DNA of 8,655 nt from Bacteroidota bacterium (GTDB lineage: Bacteria; Bacteroidota; Bacteroidia; SpSt-205; S141-50). Every line of letters begins with the position of its first letter. Position 1 is the first letter of the stretch. The stretch is taken from positions 1-8,655 of the forward strand of contig WFXK01000311.1 in NCBI GenBank assembly GCA_015490695.1, given 5' to 3'. The notes under the pieces are model-generated. The model did not search any database and had not been told where the DNA came from. It saw nothing but the letters and a program-made list of their open reading frames with translations. This document shows, one piece after another, positions 1-7,622 of this stretch. The position numbers were made by a program, and so were the translations under genes.

Positions 1-25
1 CCTTTATATTTTATTCCCTTCTAAG

Positions 26-2770
26 TTGCAGCCTCCCTCTCCTTTCTTTATTGCCCCTGCAACGCATGTAATTATCTACGTGCTTGTGGGTATTGTTGGA
101 TTATTGTGGTACATTTTTCATTATTTAGATACAAAAGGATTTGAGCAATTGCGTCAACAACAATTGAATTACATTGCAGAGCTACAAAAACAGCAAGCAA
201 CCTTAGAAGAAAGTATTCAGCGCCTTCAAGATAGAGAAAAAGCGCTCAAAGAAGCCAATGATCAGCTAAAAGCACAACAAATTACCATAGAAAAGCAGCA
301 ACAACAACTACAGCAAGCAACTCAAGAATTAGAAAAAGAGAAAAAAATCTTACAACAACAGCATTTTATTGAGCAAGCCATCGCAGAATTGTACGATTAT
401 CTTCGTTGGGAACGCAGTGTAAAACCACAAGATTGGGCAGCAGAACTATTGTTTCAAATGCAAAAGTACTTAGATAATCACTATGCCTCGCTCTACATCC
501 GCTCTTTTGAACGACAACAAAGTGAATATTTGATTTTCTTAAATCAAATCGGGGCTTCAAAAACCGATGAAGTTTCTTTACAAGTTGCCTTTGGAGAAGG
601 ATTAGTAGGGCAAGCCGCTAAAAACCAAGAAGCAATTCATTTAAATGTAGAGCAAACGACTGTTCATTTTTCCTTGGGTGCTGTGCAGCTACCTCTACAT
701 CATTTATATGTAATTCCGGTGGTTTATAACAATCAAGTAGAAGGGGTGTTGCAGATTGGTTACTTAGAAGAGGTGCCTGAAGTATTTAATGCTTTTATGG
801 AGCGGTTTTTACCTATCTTGGGAGCAGCACTCAGCACCATACGCCAACAAATGATGGTAGAACAACTGCTCAAAGCTTCCCAAGAACAAACCGAAGAATT
901 AATGGCACAAGAAGAAGAACTACGGCAAAACTTAGAAGAATTACAAGCAACGCAAGAACAACTACGTCAAGCACAAGTACATTTACAACGACAACAAGGC
1001 TTTTTAAATGCTTTGTTAAATAGTTTATCAGCAGGGGTGATTGCAGTGGATGAGCAAGGGAATATTGCTTTGTATAATAAAGTTAGTTTACAACAATGGG
1101 GAGAGCGTTTACAAAGACAACAACCTTTAGAACGCGTCTTTGAAGACCAACCGCAATTAGTTCAGTTCTTTGAAAAAGCCCTTCATGGAGAACGCTTCCA
1201 ACAAGCATGGCAACAAAATGGAAAACACTACGAACTTTTTTTTACCCCTATTAACAGTGAGAAAGATACCATCCAAGGCGCTTGCCTCCTAATGCAAGAC
1301 GTTACCCATTTGAAAAATATAGAAAACGCATTAAGACAAAACGAAAGACGCTTCCGCTACTTAGTGAACAACATCCCAGGCATCGTCTACAGAATAAAGA
1401 TAGTTGGTGAACAAAGCAGTATAGATTTTATTAGCAAGCGTGTTGTGGAATTTACCCACTATCCTGCAAGAGCATTTATAAGGGGGCAGGTTTCCTTAGA
1501 GCAACTATGGTATGAAGAAGACAAAGCAGCAATAGAACAAGCACTTCAAGAAGCTATTGAACAATTAGGCGATTTTGAGCTAGAACATCGCATTAAAACA
1601 GCACAAAATACTATCCGATGGGTTTATCATAAAGGAAAAGTATACCAAAGCGAACAAATTATTTATTTAGATGGGTTCATGTTAGATATTACTGAACGAA
1701 AAGAAAAAGCCAAAGCATTAGAAGAAATGACACAAAACTTAGAAAAAATGGTAGAAGAACGAACCGCCAAATTGCAACGCACGCTCAAGGAATTAGAAGC
1801 ATTGAAAGAACAACTTTTAGCTTCGGAAAAAATGGCGGTTTTAGGGAGTTTATTTGCTGGCATCGCCCACGAGATTAAAACACCCCTAGGTGCTATCAAA
1901 GGTAGTGTAGATAGTCTACAAGACCAAGTACCTCAGATTATTAAGAATTATCCCAAAAGTGCTATTGATTATCAAAATGATTATACTTTGCTTATGGAGT
2001 TTATAGACTATTTACTAAGTCACCAACGGTTTTTATCTTCTCGTGAAAGCAGGAAATTGAGAAAAAGTTTAGTAAATTATTTAGAAGCAAATGGTGTAGA
2101 ACAAGCCGACTTAATTGCTCGGCGTTTAATCACAGCAGGCTATTGTGAAGCAGAATTAGGAAAGTTCTTGCCTTTATTCCAGCGTTCAGAAGCTGAAGCG
2201 CTCAGTGAAGTACTGTTTTTAATAGGACAACAAAAAATGCATTTGGACAATATTCAAACCGCATCCGTAAAAGCACAAAAAATCTTAGATGCGTTAAAAC
2301 GTTACTCTCACACCCAAAAAAGTGAAGAGCCTGTACCCACCGATGTTAAAACAACAATAGAAACGGTTTTAATTCTTTATACCAATCAAATCAAATACAA
2401 CATAGAATTGGAAACCCATTTTGAGGATGTACCAGAGATTCTTGCTTATCCTGATGAATTAGAACAAGTGTGGACCAATTTAATCCAAAACGCTTTGCAT
2501 GCGATGAATAATCAAGGGAAGCTGTATTTAGGTTTAACCCAAGATGATGATTATGTGATTGTAGAGGTACGTGATAGTGGTCATGGTATTCCCCCTGAGC
2601 ATATAGATAAGATTTTTGAACCTTTCTTTACAACTAAGAAGAAAGGGGAGGGAACAGGTTTAGGATTACATCTTTGTAAACAGATTATAGAAAAACATGG
2701 AGGTAAAATAGAGGTACAAAGTAAGCCGGGTGATACACGCTTTTTTGTTTATTTACCCAAGAAAAAGTGA
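26..2770 (+). CDS. Membrane-anchored GAF/PAS/PAS hybrid-input sensor histidine kinase (start uncertain)
   Basis: This is a 914-residue sensor kinase that should autophosphorylate on His and pass the phosphate to a response regulator not present in the window. Order of parts: one hydrophobic segment (about 8-33), a Gln/Glu-rich coiled coil (about 36-112), a GAF-like sensor domain (about 116-272), a second coiled coil (about 280-325), PAS 1 (about 326-430), PAS 2 with PAC tail ending in DITERK (about 442-559), a linker helix, then the H-box GIAHEIKTPLGAI with phospho-acceptor His615. About 97 residues (636-732) separate the H-box from the second dimerisation helix (from about 733). The ATPase domain shows the N box (Asn822 in QNA), G1 box (Asp850 in DSGHGIP), FEPFF and GEGTGLGL (about 874-881). 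All catalytic boxes are intact. The start is doubtful: the codon at 26 is TTG, no Met occurs until about residue 140, and the frame is open to the left edge, so the gene may begin outside the window. Ligand and partner are unknown. Confidence 0.9.
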   Translation: MQPPSPFFIAPATHVIIYVLVGIVGLLWYIFHYLDTKGFEQLRQQQLNYIAELQKQQATLEESIQRLQDREKALKEANDQLKAQQITIEKQQQQLQQATQELEKEKKILQQQHFIEQAIAELYDYLRWERSVKPQDWAAELLFQMQKYLDNHYASLYIRSFERQQSEYLIFLNQIGASKTDEVSLQVAFGEGLVGQAAKNQEAIHLNVEQTTVHFSLGAVQLPLHHLYVIPVVYNNQVEGVLQIGYLEEVPEVFNAFMERFLPILGAALSTIRQQMMVEQLLKASQEQTEELMAQEEELRQNLEELQATQEQLRQAQVHLQRQQGFLNALLNSLSAGVIAVDEQGNIALYNKVSLQQWGERLQRQQPLERVFEDQPQLVQFFEKALHGERFQQAWQQNGKHYELFFTPINSEKDTIQGACLLMQDVTHLKNIENALRQNERRFRYLVNNIPGIVYRIKIVGEQSSIDFISKRVVEFTHYPARAFIRGQVSLEQLWYEEDKAAIEQALQEAIEQLGDFELEHRIKTAQNTIRWVYHKGKVYQSEQIIYLDGFMLDITERKEKAKALEEMTQNLEKMVEERTAKLQRTLKELEALKEQLLASEKMAVLGSLFAGIAHEIKTPLGAIKGSVDSLQDQVPQIIKNYPKSAIDYQNDYTLLMEFIDYLLSHQRFLSSRESRKLRKSLVNYLEANGVEQADLIARRLITAGYCEAELGKFLPLFQRSEAEALSEVLFLIGQQKMHLDNIQTASVKAQKILDALKRYSHTQKSEEPVPTDVKTTIETVLILYTNQIKYNIELETHFEDVPEILAYPDELEQVWTNLIQNALHAMNNQGKLYLGLTQDDDYVIVEVRDSGHGIPPEHIDKIFEPFFTTKKKGEGTGLGLHLCKQIIEKHGGKIEVQSKPGDTRFFVYLPKKK

Positions 2771-2774
2771 TTTT

Positions 2775-3308
2775 TTATTCACTACAGGTATAGTATTGAA
2801 GTAAGGTTTTTTGAGCAGTGGTCCAATATTGGGCTTTTTTAAACAGATGAATGACGAATTCTGTGAAGGCGCCTTCTCCGCCTGGGGTTTGGGTGATGTA
2901 GATGCCTGGAATAGTTTTTATTGTTTCAGGAGCATTAGGCACACAGCCAGGATGTCCAACTTTTTTCAGTAAGGGCAAATCTACCCAATCATCACCAATA
3001 TAAGCGATTTCATTCCATGAAAGTTGAAGTTGTTGACGTATTTGGTTAGCACATTTTAATTTATTACGCACCCCTGTAAACGCTATGGTTATACCTAATT
3101 TTTTAGCGCGTTGTAAAGTAGCCTTGCTTTCATCTCCTGAGATAATGCCTACAGGGATATTATGTAGACGACAAAGTAGGACTCCAAGGCTATCTTTTGT
3201 TGTAAACCTTTTAAGGATTTCACCGCGTTCACTATAGTACATGCATCCGTTAGTCCATACCCCATCAACATCCGATAGCACCAATTTAGGAAGTTTATCC
3301 TTCCACAT
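2775..3308 (-). CDS. HAD-family C0 sugar-phosphate phosphatase, KdsC / nonulosonate-9-phosphate phosphatase type
   Basis: A small cytoplasmic Mg-dependent phosphatase of the HAD C0 (capless, tetrameric) group, which dephosphorylates KDO-8-P or nonulosonate-9-P. Numbered from the longer start at 3329 (184 aa), visible motifs are: motif I DVDGVWT with nucleophile Asp20 and acid/base Asp22; motif II IISGD with Ser64; motif III Lys90; motif IV IGDDWVDL with Asp113/Asp114. The C-terminal loop that enters the neighbouring subunit is GGEGAFTEF. Asp66 replaces the Arg typical of the KDO-8-P phosphatase TGR motif, and Lys77 follows in KKLGI. From memory these match Glu56 and Lys67 of the Bacteroides thetaiotaomicron KDN-9-P phosphatase, so I favour a nonulosonate-9-P substrate over KDO-8-P. 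I chose ATG at 3308 (177 aa), 12 residues ahead of the nucleophile and overlapping the neuB-like gene by 14 bp; ATG at 3329 would overlap by 35 bp. It is the last gene of the lon-spsF-neuB row. Confidence 0.85.
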   Translation of the reverse strand: MWKDKLPKLVLSDVDGVWTNGCMYYSERGEILKRFTTKDSLGVLLCRLHNIPVGIISGDESKATLQRAKKLGITIAFTGVRNKLKCANQIRQQLQLSWNEIAYIGDDWVDLPLLKKVGHPGCVPNAPETIKTIPGIYITQTPGGEGAFTEFVIHLFKKAQYWTTAQKTLLQYYTCSE

Positions 3309-4359
3309 ACTCAGGGTAGATAAGCTCATTCTTAGGAATGGCTACTTTAGCACGCTTTCCCAAGATTTTATGCCGATCGCGCCATCGTAAGCCATCCCCT
3401 GGGGACAAAAGATGGATTTTATCTTCAGTAATGATTTCTCCTGGTTGAATAGGGACCTTTGCAGCAATACTTCTTTCTAATTTTCGTCTGAAGGGTTCTA
3501 CTTCTGGAGGAACCATGATAGTCTCTTCTCCTAATTCCATTTCTAACAAGCGAATATCCCGAACCATCCGTCTTACACCATCAGGCCCTAAAGAAGCCAA
3601 ATGGTCAGAACCCTTCATGTATCGGTCTAAAGTTACGTGTTTTTCTATGATGCGGGCTCCCATAGCAGCAGCAGCAATCGGTGCTGAAATACCTATGGTA
3701 TGGTCCGAAAAACCAATTACATATTGCGGATAACGCTTGATTAAATAAGGAATTGTTCTTAAATTAAGGTTCGCAGGATGTGTAGGATATTGAGATACAC
3801 AATGTAAAATAGCTATTTTTTCATGATGACGAGTAATCACCTCTAAAGCTTCATCTAATTCTTGCTGTGTTGCCATTCCCGTAGAAATAATCATCGGTAT
3901 ATGAACCGAGGCAAGCGCATCTAATAAGGGTAAGTTAGTCAAATCCCTACTGGCAACTTTCAAATAATCAGGTTTGAAAAGCTTTAGCAGCTTTTCCATT
4001 GCTGTAATAGAACAAATGGTCTCTATGAAATCTATTCCATAGGTCTGTTTGGTATACTGATATAATTCATAATGCTCCTCATAGGATAATTCCAGGTAAG
4101 CACGATGTTCTCCATAGGTTTTACCAAAAGAATGAGGGCTATTATAAGGCATTTGTTTCATGCTTTCTGTCATTTCTTCGTCTAGCTCTCTTTTAGTTAA
4201 CTTGACCGCATCCATAGGTTTTAAATCCAGCTTGAAATATTCTTCACGGACTGGACGGCATACCATATCAATAATGGCTCTGGCAAGTTCTACAGAACCG
4301 TTATGGTTCTGACCTATCTCCGCAATCAAATAAAAAGCGTTGCCTTTTAACGGAAACAT
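3295..4359 (-). CDS. neuB: NeuB-type nonulosonate (sialic acid-like) synthase with C-terminal SAF domain
   Basis: PEP-dependent aldolase-like synthase that condenses PEP with a mannose-type sugar (or its 6-phosphate) to a nine-carbon 2-keto acid. Numbered from the TTG at 4374 (359 aa), the TIM barrel (about 14-285) shows AEIGQNHNG with Glu19, AVKL with Lys58, KVASRDLTNLPLL with Lys139, STGMAT, GFSDHTIG with metal ligand His225, IIEKHVTLDR with metal ligand His246, and GSDH with Asp257. The C-terminal antifreeze-like SAF domain (about 298-356) begins ERSIAAKVPIQPGE. Where many bacterial NeuB proteins have KRPGNG, this one reads LLSPGDG, so the arginine reported in Neisseria NeuB to touch the N-acetyl group is Ser324 here. 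The sequence following Lys58 is also unlike the common VKFQTFK type. I chose ATG at 4359 (354 aa); the longer frame needs a TTG that lies within a possible -7 element. The gap to the spsF-like stop is 31 bp and the end overlaps the phosphatase gene. The exact sugar product is unknown. Confidence 0.88.
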   Translation of the reverse strand: MFPLKGNAFYLIAEIGQNHNGSVELARAIIDMVCRPVREEYFKLDLKPMDAVKLTKRELDEEMTESMKQMPYNSPHSFGKTYGEHRAYLELSYEEHYELYQYTKQTYGIDFIETICSITAMEKLLKLFKPDYLKVASRDLTNLPLLDALASVHIPMIISTGMATQQELDEALEVITRHHEKIAILHCVSQYPTHPANLNLRTIPYLIKRYPQYVIGFSDHTIGISAPIAAAAMGARIIEKHVTLDRYMKGSDHLASLGPDGVRRMVRDIRLLEMELGEETIMVPPEVEPFRRKLERSIAAKVPIQPGEIITEDKIHLLSPGDGLRWRDRHKILGKRAKVAIPKNELIYPEYVEG

Positions 4360-4371
4360 AGTAGCAGCGAA

Positions 4372-4379
4372 CAAAATTA
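4372..4379 (-). promoter_or_regulatory. Possible internal -7 element before the neuB-like gene
   Basis: TAATTTTG at 4379-4372 on the - strand fits TAnnTTTG and lies 12 bases ahead of the ATG at 4359. No TTG stands at the expected -33 distance (the sequence there is GTTTCTC), so it is only a half match and could be chance in AT-rich DNA. If real, it would let the synthase and phosphatase be made apart from lon, and would argue against the TTG start at 4374, which falls inside the element. Confidence 0.25.
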
Positions 4380-4390
4380 CAATGAATTGG

Positions 4391-5143
4391 TCATTTAGAG
4401 AAACGTTGTATTAACATCTGCATACGCTGTAAAATAGTGGGTTGGGTTGATACCCATTGAAAAAGCATTCTAAGATTTACATCTTCGCCAGGCATTAAAT
4501 TTAATGCCCTGAAGGCTTCCTGAATAAACATTAAATCTTCCTCTACATCTAAGGTAAAACGACATTGTTTCCATAAGTTGGATGGTGGAATATAATTAAG
4601 CCATTTCAAGGTGAAGGATTTCGGGTGCTCATAAAAATATTTGGTAACATGCTCTAAATAAGGAGCATCTTTTGACAATACTACTTCTAATGCTTGCAAA
4701 CGCACTACTTCGGCAAAAAATCCTAAATGCGTCCTGATGGCAGGAAGTTTATCTACTTGATAGCTGACATAATCACTCTTTGTATCTATTTCTTTTATCA
4801 AGGAGTGTAATAGCGTTGCTGATAAAAAAGGATTGTCAGAGCAAATTCTTACAAAATATATACACTTCTTTTTCCGAGCTGCCTCATAAAAACGTAAAGC
4901 CACATTTTCCTCAGCTCCTCTGTAGCATTCAATTCCATAGTAATTTGCTATCTTTACTAACGCGTCGTTAGCTTTGGTTGTAGGAATAGCAAGCATAATT
5001 TCACTAGCACTGAAACCGTTATTTAAAAGTCTTTCTATAATCAGTGCCAGTGAACCTTTTTTTTGAATAATAGGTTGAAGAATTTTGTTTGGGAATCGTT
5101 GAGAGCCTAATCTTGCTTGTATAATTAACGGTACAGACTGCAT
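4391..5143 (-). CDS. SpsF-type cytidylyltransferase (CTP-dependent sugar activation)
   Basis: A 250-residue nucleotidyltransferase of the CTP_transf_3 superfamily, SpsF branch, which should join CMP to an acidic sugar made by the neighbouring synthase. The N-terminal nucleotide loop reads IIQARLGSQRFPNKIL (7-22) with Arg11, Ser14, Arg16 and Lys20 in the usual places. AIPTTKAND (52-60) and CYRGAEENVALRF (73-85) follow the SpsF pattern. VRICSDNPFL (98-107) carries the likely metal-binding Asp103, and RFTLDVEEDL (195-204) is the typical C-terminal acidic motif. Length is normal for the family and no part is missing. It begins with ATG 13 bp after the lon stop and ends 31 bp before the neuB-like ATG, so it is probably co-transcribed with both. 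A dedicated NeuA-type CMP-sialate synthetase is not seen in this window; this gene takes that slot. The sugar substrate is inferred from context only. Confidence 0.87.
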   Translation of the reverse strand: MQSVPLIIQARLGSQRFPNKILQPIIQKKGSLALIIERLLNNGFSASEIMLAIPTTKANDALVKIANYYGIECYRGAEENVALRFYEAARKKKCIYFVRICSDNPFLSATLLHSLIKEIDTKSDYVSYQVDKLPAIRTHLGFFAEVVRLQALEVVLSKDAPYLEHVTKYFYEHPKSFTLKWLNYIPPSNLWKQCRFTLDVEEDLMFIQEAFRALNLMPGEDVNLRMLFQWVSTQPTILQRMQMLIQRFSK

Positions 5144-5156
5144 AATCTCTTTGCTA

Positions 5157-7622
5157 TTAAGCCTTTTCTACTCCCTGTTGCAAGCCTAATTGTTCAATAA
5201 GCCATTGTTGGGATTGCCGTGTGGTTTTTGTTAAGTCCAAAGCCAGGTTTAATGCCTCGTCTGCGTACTCTACATAACGAATGCGAATTTGTTCTAGGTC
5301 TTTCAAGTGGATTTCTTCTACATCTTTTGCGTTTGCCTTAGGCAGCAGCACAGTTTGAATACCCATTCGTGCAGCCGCTAAGAGCTTTTCTTTGATTCCT
5401 CCTACAGCTAGTAATTTTCCTCTTAGGGTTAATTCTCCTGTCATGGCTAAGGAGGGACGAATAATTTGCTTTGTGAAGGCACTTGTTAAAGCGGTTAAAA
5501 TGGTTATACCTGCAGAGGGACCGTCTTTAGGTACAGCACCAGCAGGGATATGGATGTAAACGTCTATTTGTTCAAACACCCAGGGGTCTATGCCATAGCG
5601 GTCTGCATGGGATTTTAAATAAGCATAAGCGATGTTTGCCGATTCTTTCATCACATCTCCAAGGCTTCCTGTTAGATGTAAGCGTCCTTTCCCCTTGCTT
5701 AGAGCAACCTCAATAAAGAGGGCATCGCCTCCATAAGGCGTCCATGCTAAACCAATGGCAACCCCAGGCGTCTTAATCTGCTCGTACGTCTCTAAGGTAT
5801 AACGGGGAATGCCTAAGAAACTTCTTAAATTTTTCTTAGAAACAGAAACTTGTTTTAATTCTGGATTTTCCAAAAGCTTTTTAACGGCTTTTCGGGCTAA
5901 GCTATTGAGTCGTTGGAGTAATTGACGCACCCCTGATTCGCGAGTATAAAAGTCTATGAGGTCCAATAGGGCTTTTTCAGAAACTTGGAATTGTTGTTTT
6001 TTAAGTCCGTGTTCTTTTCGTACCTTAGGGAGTAAGTAACCTTGGGCGATAGCTAATTTTTCTTTTCGGGTATAGCCGTTAATTTCAATGATTTCCAGTC
6101 GGTCTTTTAATGCGGGGTGGAGGGTATGTAGGGTGTTTGCTGTAGCAATAAAGAGCACGGTGGAGAGGTCGTACTCAATACCGAGAAAATGGTCTGTGAA
6201 AGAATGATTTTGTTCAGGGTCTAAGACTTCTAACAGGGCTGCTGCAGGGTCTCCACGCCAATCCGAACCAATTTTATCAATCTCATCCAAAAGGAACACA
6301 GGATTACTGCTTCCTGCTTTTCGCAATCCTTGAAGGATTCTTCCAGGCATTGCGCCGATGTAAGTTTTTCTATGTCCTCGGATTTCTGCCTCGTCCCGAA
6401 CTCCCCCTAAGGAAATCCGTACAAACTTTCTATTTAATGCTCTGGCGATGGAACGTCCTAAGGAAGTTTTCCCAACGCCTGGTGGTCCAACAAAACAAAG
6501 AATCGGCGCTTTTAAATCTTTTTTAAACTGCAAAACTGCTAAATACTCTAAAATACGCTCTTTAACTTTCTCTAAACCATAGTGGTCTTCTTCTAAAATC
6601 TTTCGTGCACGATGGATGTCAAAAGTATCTTTTGTATAATGCTGCCAAGGAAGGGCTAAGAGCCATTCTATATAATTCATGGTAACTCCATACTCAGGAG
6701 AAGCAGGATGGATACGTTTTAAATGTTCTAATTCCCTTTCAAAGGCTTCTTTAGCATGTTTGGGCCAGCGTTTCTTCGCTGCTTTCTTTTTTAATTCACT
6801 GATTTCATCCCCTTCCCCTAATTCCGACTGGATAATTTTTAATTGTTGTCTTAAAATAAAGTCTCTTTGTTGTTTGTCCATATCTTCTTGAACCTTGCTT
6901 AAGATTTCAGAACGCAGTTCTATCATTTTGATACGAGTTGTTAAGAAATTAATGAAGTGGTCTACGATACTTTGTAGAGAAGGTAATTGCAAGATTTGAT
7001 ATTCTTCTTCTGGGGTTGCTTCTAAGAAGTGATAGGCACCAAAGATTAAATATTCTAAACGTTGCATGCGGTCTACAAATTCGCTGGCAGCCCGTTTATC
7101 TAAGTTGGGATGGATGCGGATATAATGTAAGAGCATGGTTTTTATTTTTTTCAAAAAGACTCCATGTTGTTTATCGTCTATGGGTAAGATGGGGAAGGGG
7201 GTTATGGTTGCATAAAAGACTTTTTTTCTTGGTTTTGACTCAATGGTTTGGACTTTTACTCTTTCAATGATTTCCAGCCATAGCGATGGTGTACCGTCTT
7301 CACGGGTATGTTTTTGCAAAATAGCGCTTAGAAAGCCGATGTTATAAAGGTCGCTTTTCTTTCGTAGTTGTTTAACAGGGCGTTTTGTTGGAAGAATCAC
7401 AATAGGAATAGGGAACTTATTAGAGAACACGTTTTGGACTTCTTCCCAGAAGGCTTTTGCGTGGTTACTTATGAGGTCTACGGGAATAAGTTGTCCGGGC
7501 AATAGCAACGCTCTACTTAGTGGTAGAACTACCAAAGGTTTTTTTTGACTTTCTTGTAGCATTTGTTCTTTTTGCTCTTCGCTTAAAGCCTCTATGCCGA
7601 ATACACGTTCAATGTCTGCCAT
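5157..7622 (-). CDS. lon: ATP-dependent Lon protease
   Basis: Full-length cytoplasmic Lon (821 aa; E. coli Lon is 784), a hexameric AAA+ protease that removes misfolded and regulatory proteins. The N-terminal substrate-binding domain starts near LVVLPLSRALLLPGQ (about 30-45) and runs to about 230, followed by a helical linker (about 240-330). The AAA+ module has Walker A GPPGVGKT (379-386, Lys385), Walker B FLLDEID (Asp446, Glu447), sensor-1 Asn496 in ATAN, arginine finger Arg508 in DRLEII and sensor-2 Arg566 in GVRQ. The protease domain has catalytic Ser703 in PKDGPSAG and Lys746 in GGIKEK, spaced 43 residues as in other Lon proteins. All key residues are present. The gene ends in tandem stops TAA TAG. 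The ATG at 7622 lies only 8 bases from a Bacteroidota -7 element, so the mRNA may be almost leaderless; Met21 (7562) is a fallback start that would still keep the whole domain. It heads a row with the sugar genes downstream. Confidence 0.97.
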   Translation of the reverse strand: MADIERVFGIEALSEEQKEQMLQESQKKPLVVLPLSRALLLPGQLIPVDLISNHAKAFWEEVQNVFSNKFPIPIVILPTKRPVKQLRKKSDLYNIGFLSAILQKHTREDGTPSLWLEIIERVKVQTIESKPRKKVFYATITPFPILPIDDKQHGVFLKKIKTMLLHYIRIHPNLDKRAASEFVDRMQRLEYLIFGAYHFLEATPEEEYQILQLPSLQSIVDHFINFLTTRIKMIELRSEILSKVQEDMDKQQRDFILRQQLKIIQSELGEGDEISELKKKAAKKRWPKHAKEAFERELEHLKRIHPASPEYGVTMNYIEWLLALPWQHYTKDTFDIHRARKILEEDHYGLEKVKERILEYLAVLQFKKDLKAPILCFVGPPGVGKTSLGRSIARALNRKFVRISLGGVRDEAEIRGHRKTYIGAMPGRILQGLRKAGSSNPVFLLDEIDKIGSDWRGDPAAALLEVLDPEQNHSFTDHFLGIEYDLSTVLFIATANTLHTLHPALKDRLEIIEINGYTRKEKLAIAQGYLLPKVRKEHGLKKQQFQVSEKALLDLIDFYTRESGVRQLLQRLNSLARKAVKKLLENPELKQVSVSKKNLRSFLGIPRYTLETYEQIKTPGVAIGLAWTPYGGDALFIEVALSKGKGRLHLTGSLGDVMKESANIAYAYLKSHADRYGIDPWVFEQIDVYIHIPAGAVPKDGPSAGITILTALTSAFTKQIIRPSLAMTGELTLRGKLLAVGGIKEKLLAAARMGIQTVLLPKANAKDVEEIHLKDLEQIRIRYVEYADEALNLALDLTKTTRQSQQWLIEQLGLQQGVEKA

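Noticed and set aside
160..370. CAA/GAA-rich stretch considered as a DNA repeat or microsatellite
   Set aside because: It has no constant repeat unit and is explained by the Gln/Glu/Lys-rich coiled coil of the kinase.
366..560. Open frame of 64 codons on the - strand inside the kinase gene
   Set aside because: It lies opposite the GAF-coding region of a strong gene and has no family-like motifs; other long frames inside lon, neuB and lolD on the opposite strand were rejected for the same reason.
2766..2783. AGTGA/TCACT inverted repeat considered as a bidirectional terminator
   Set aside because: The stem is 5 bp with an 8-base AT loop and no T-run after it; too weak to call.
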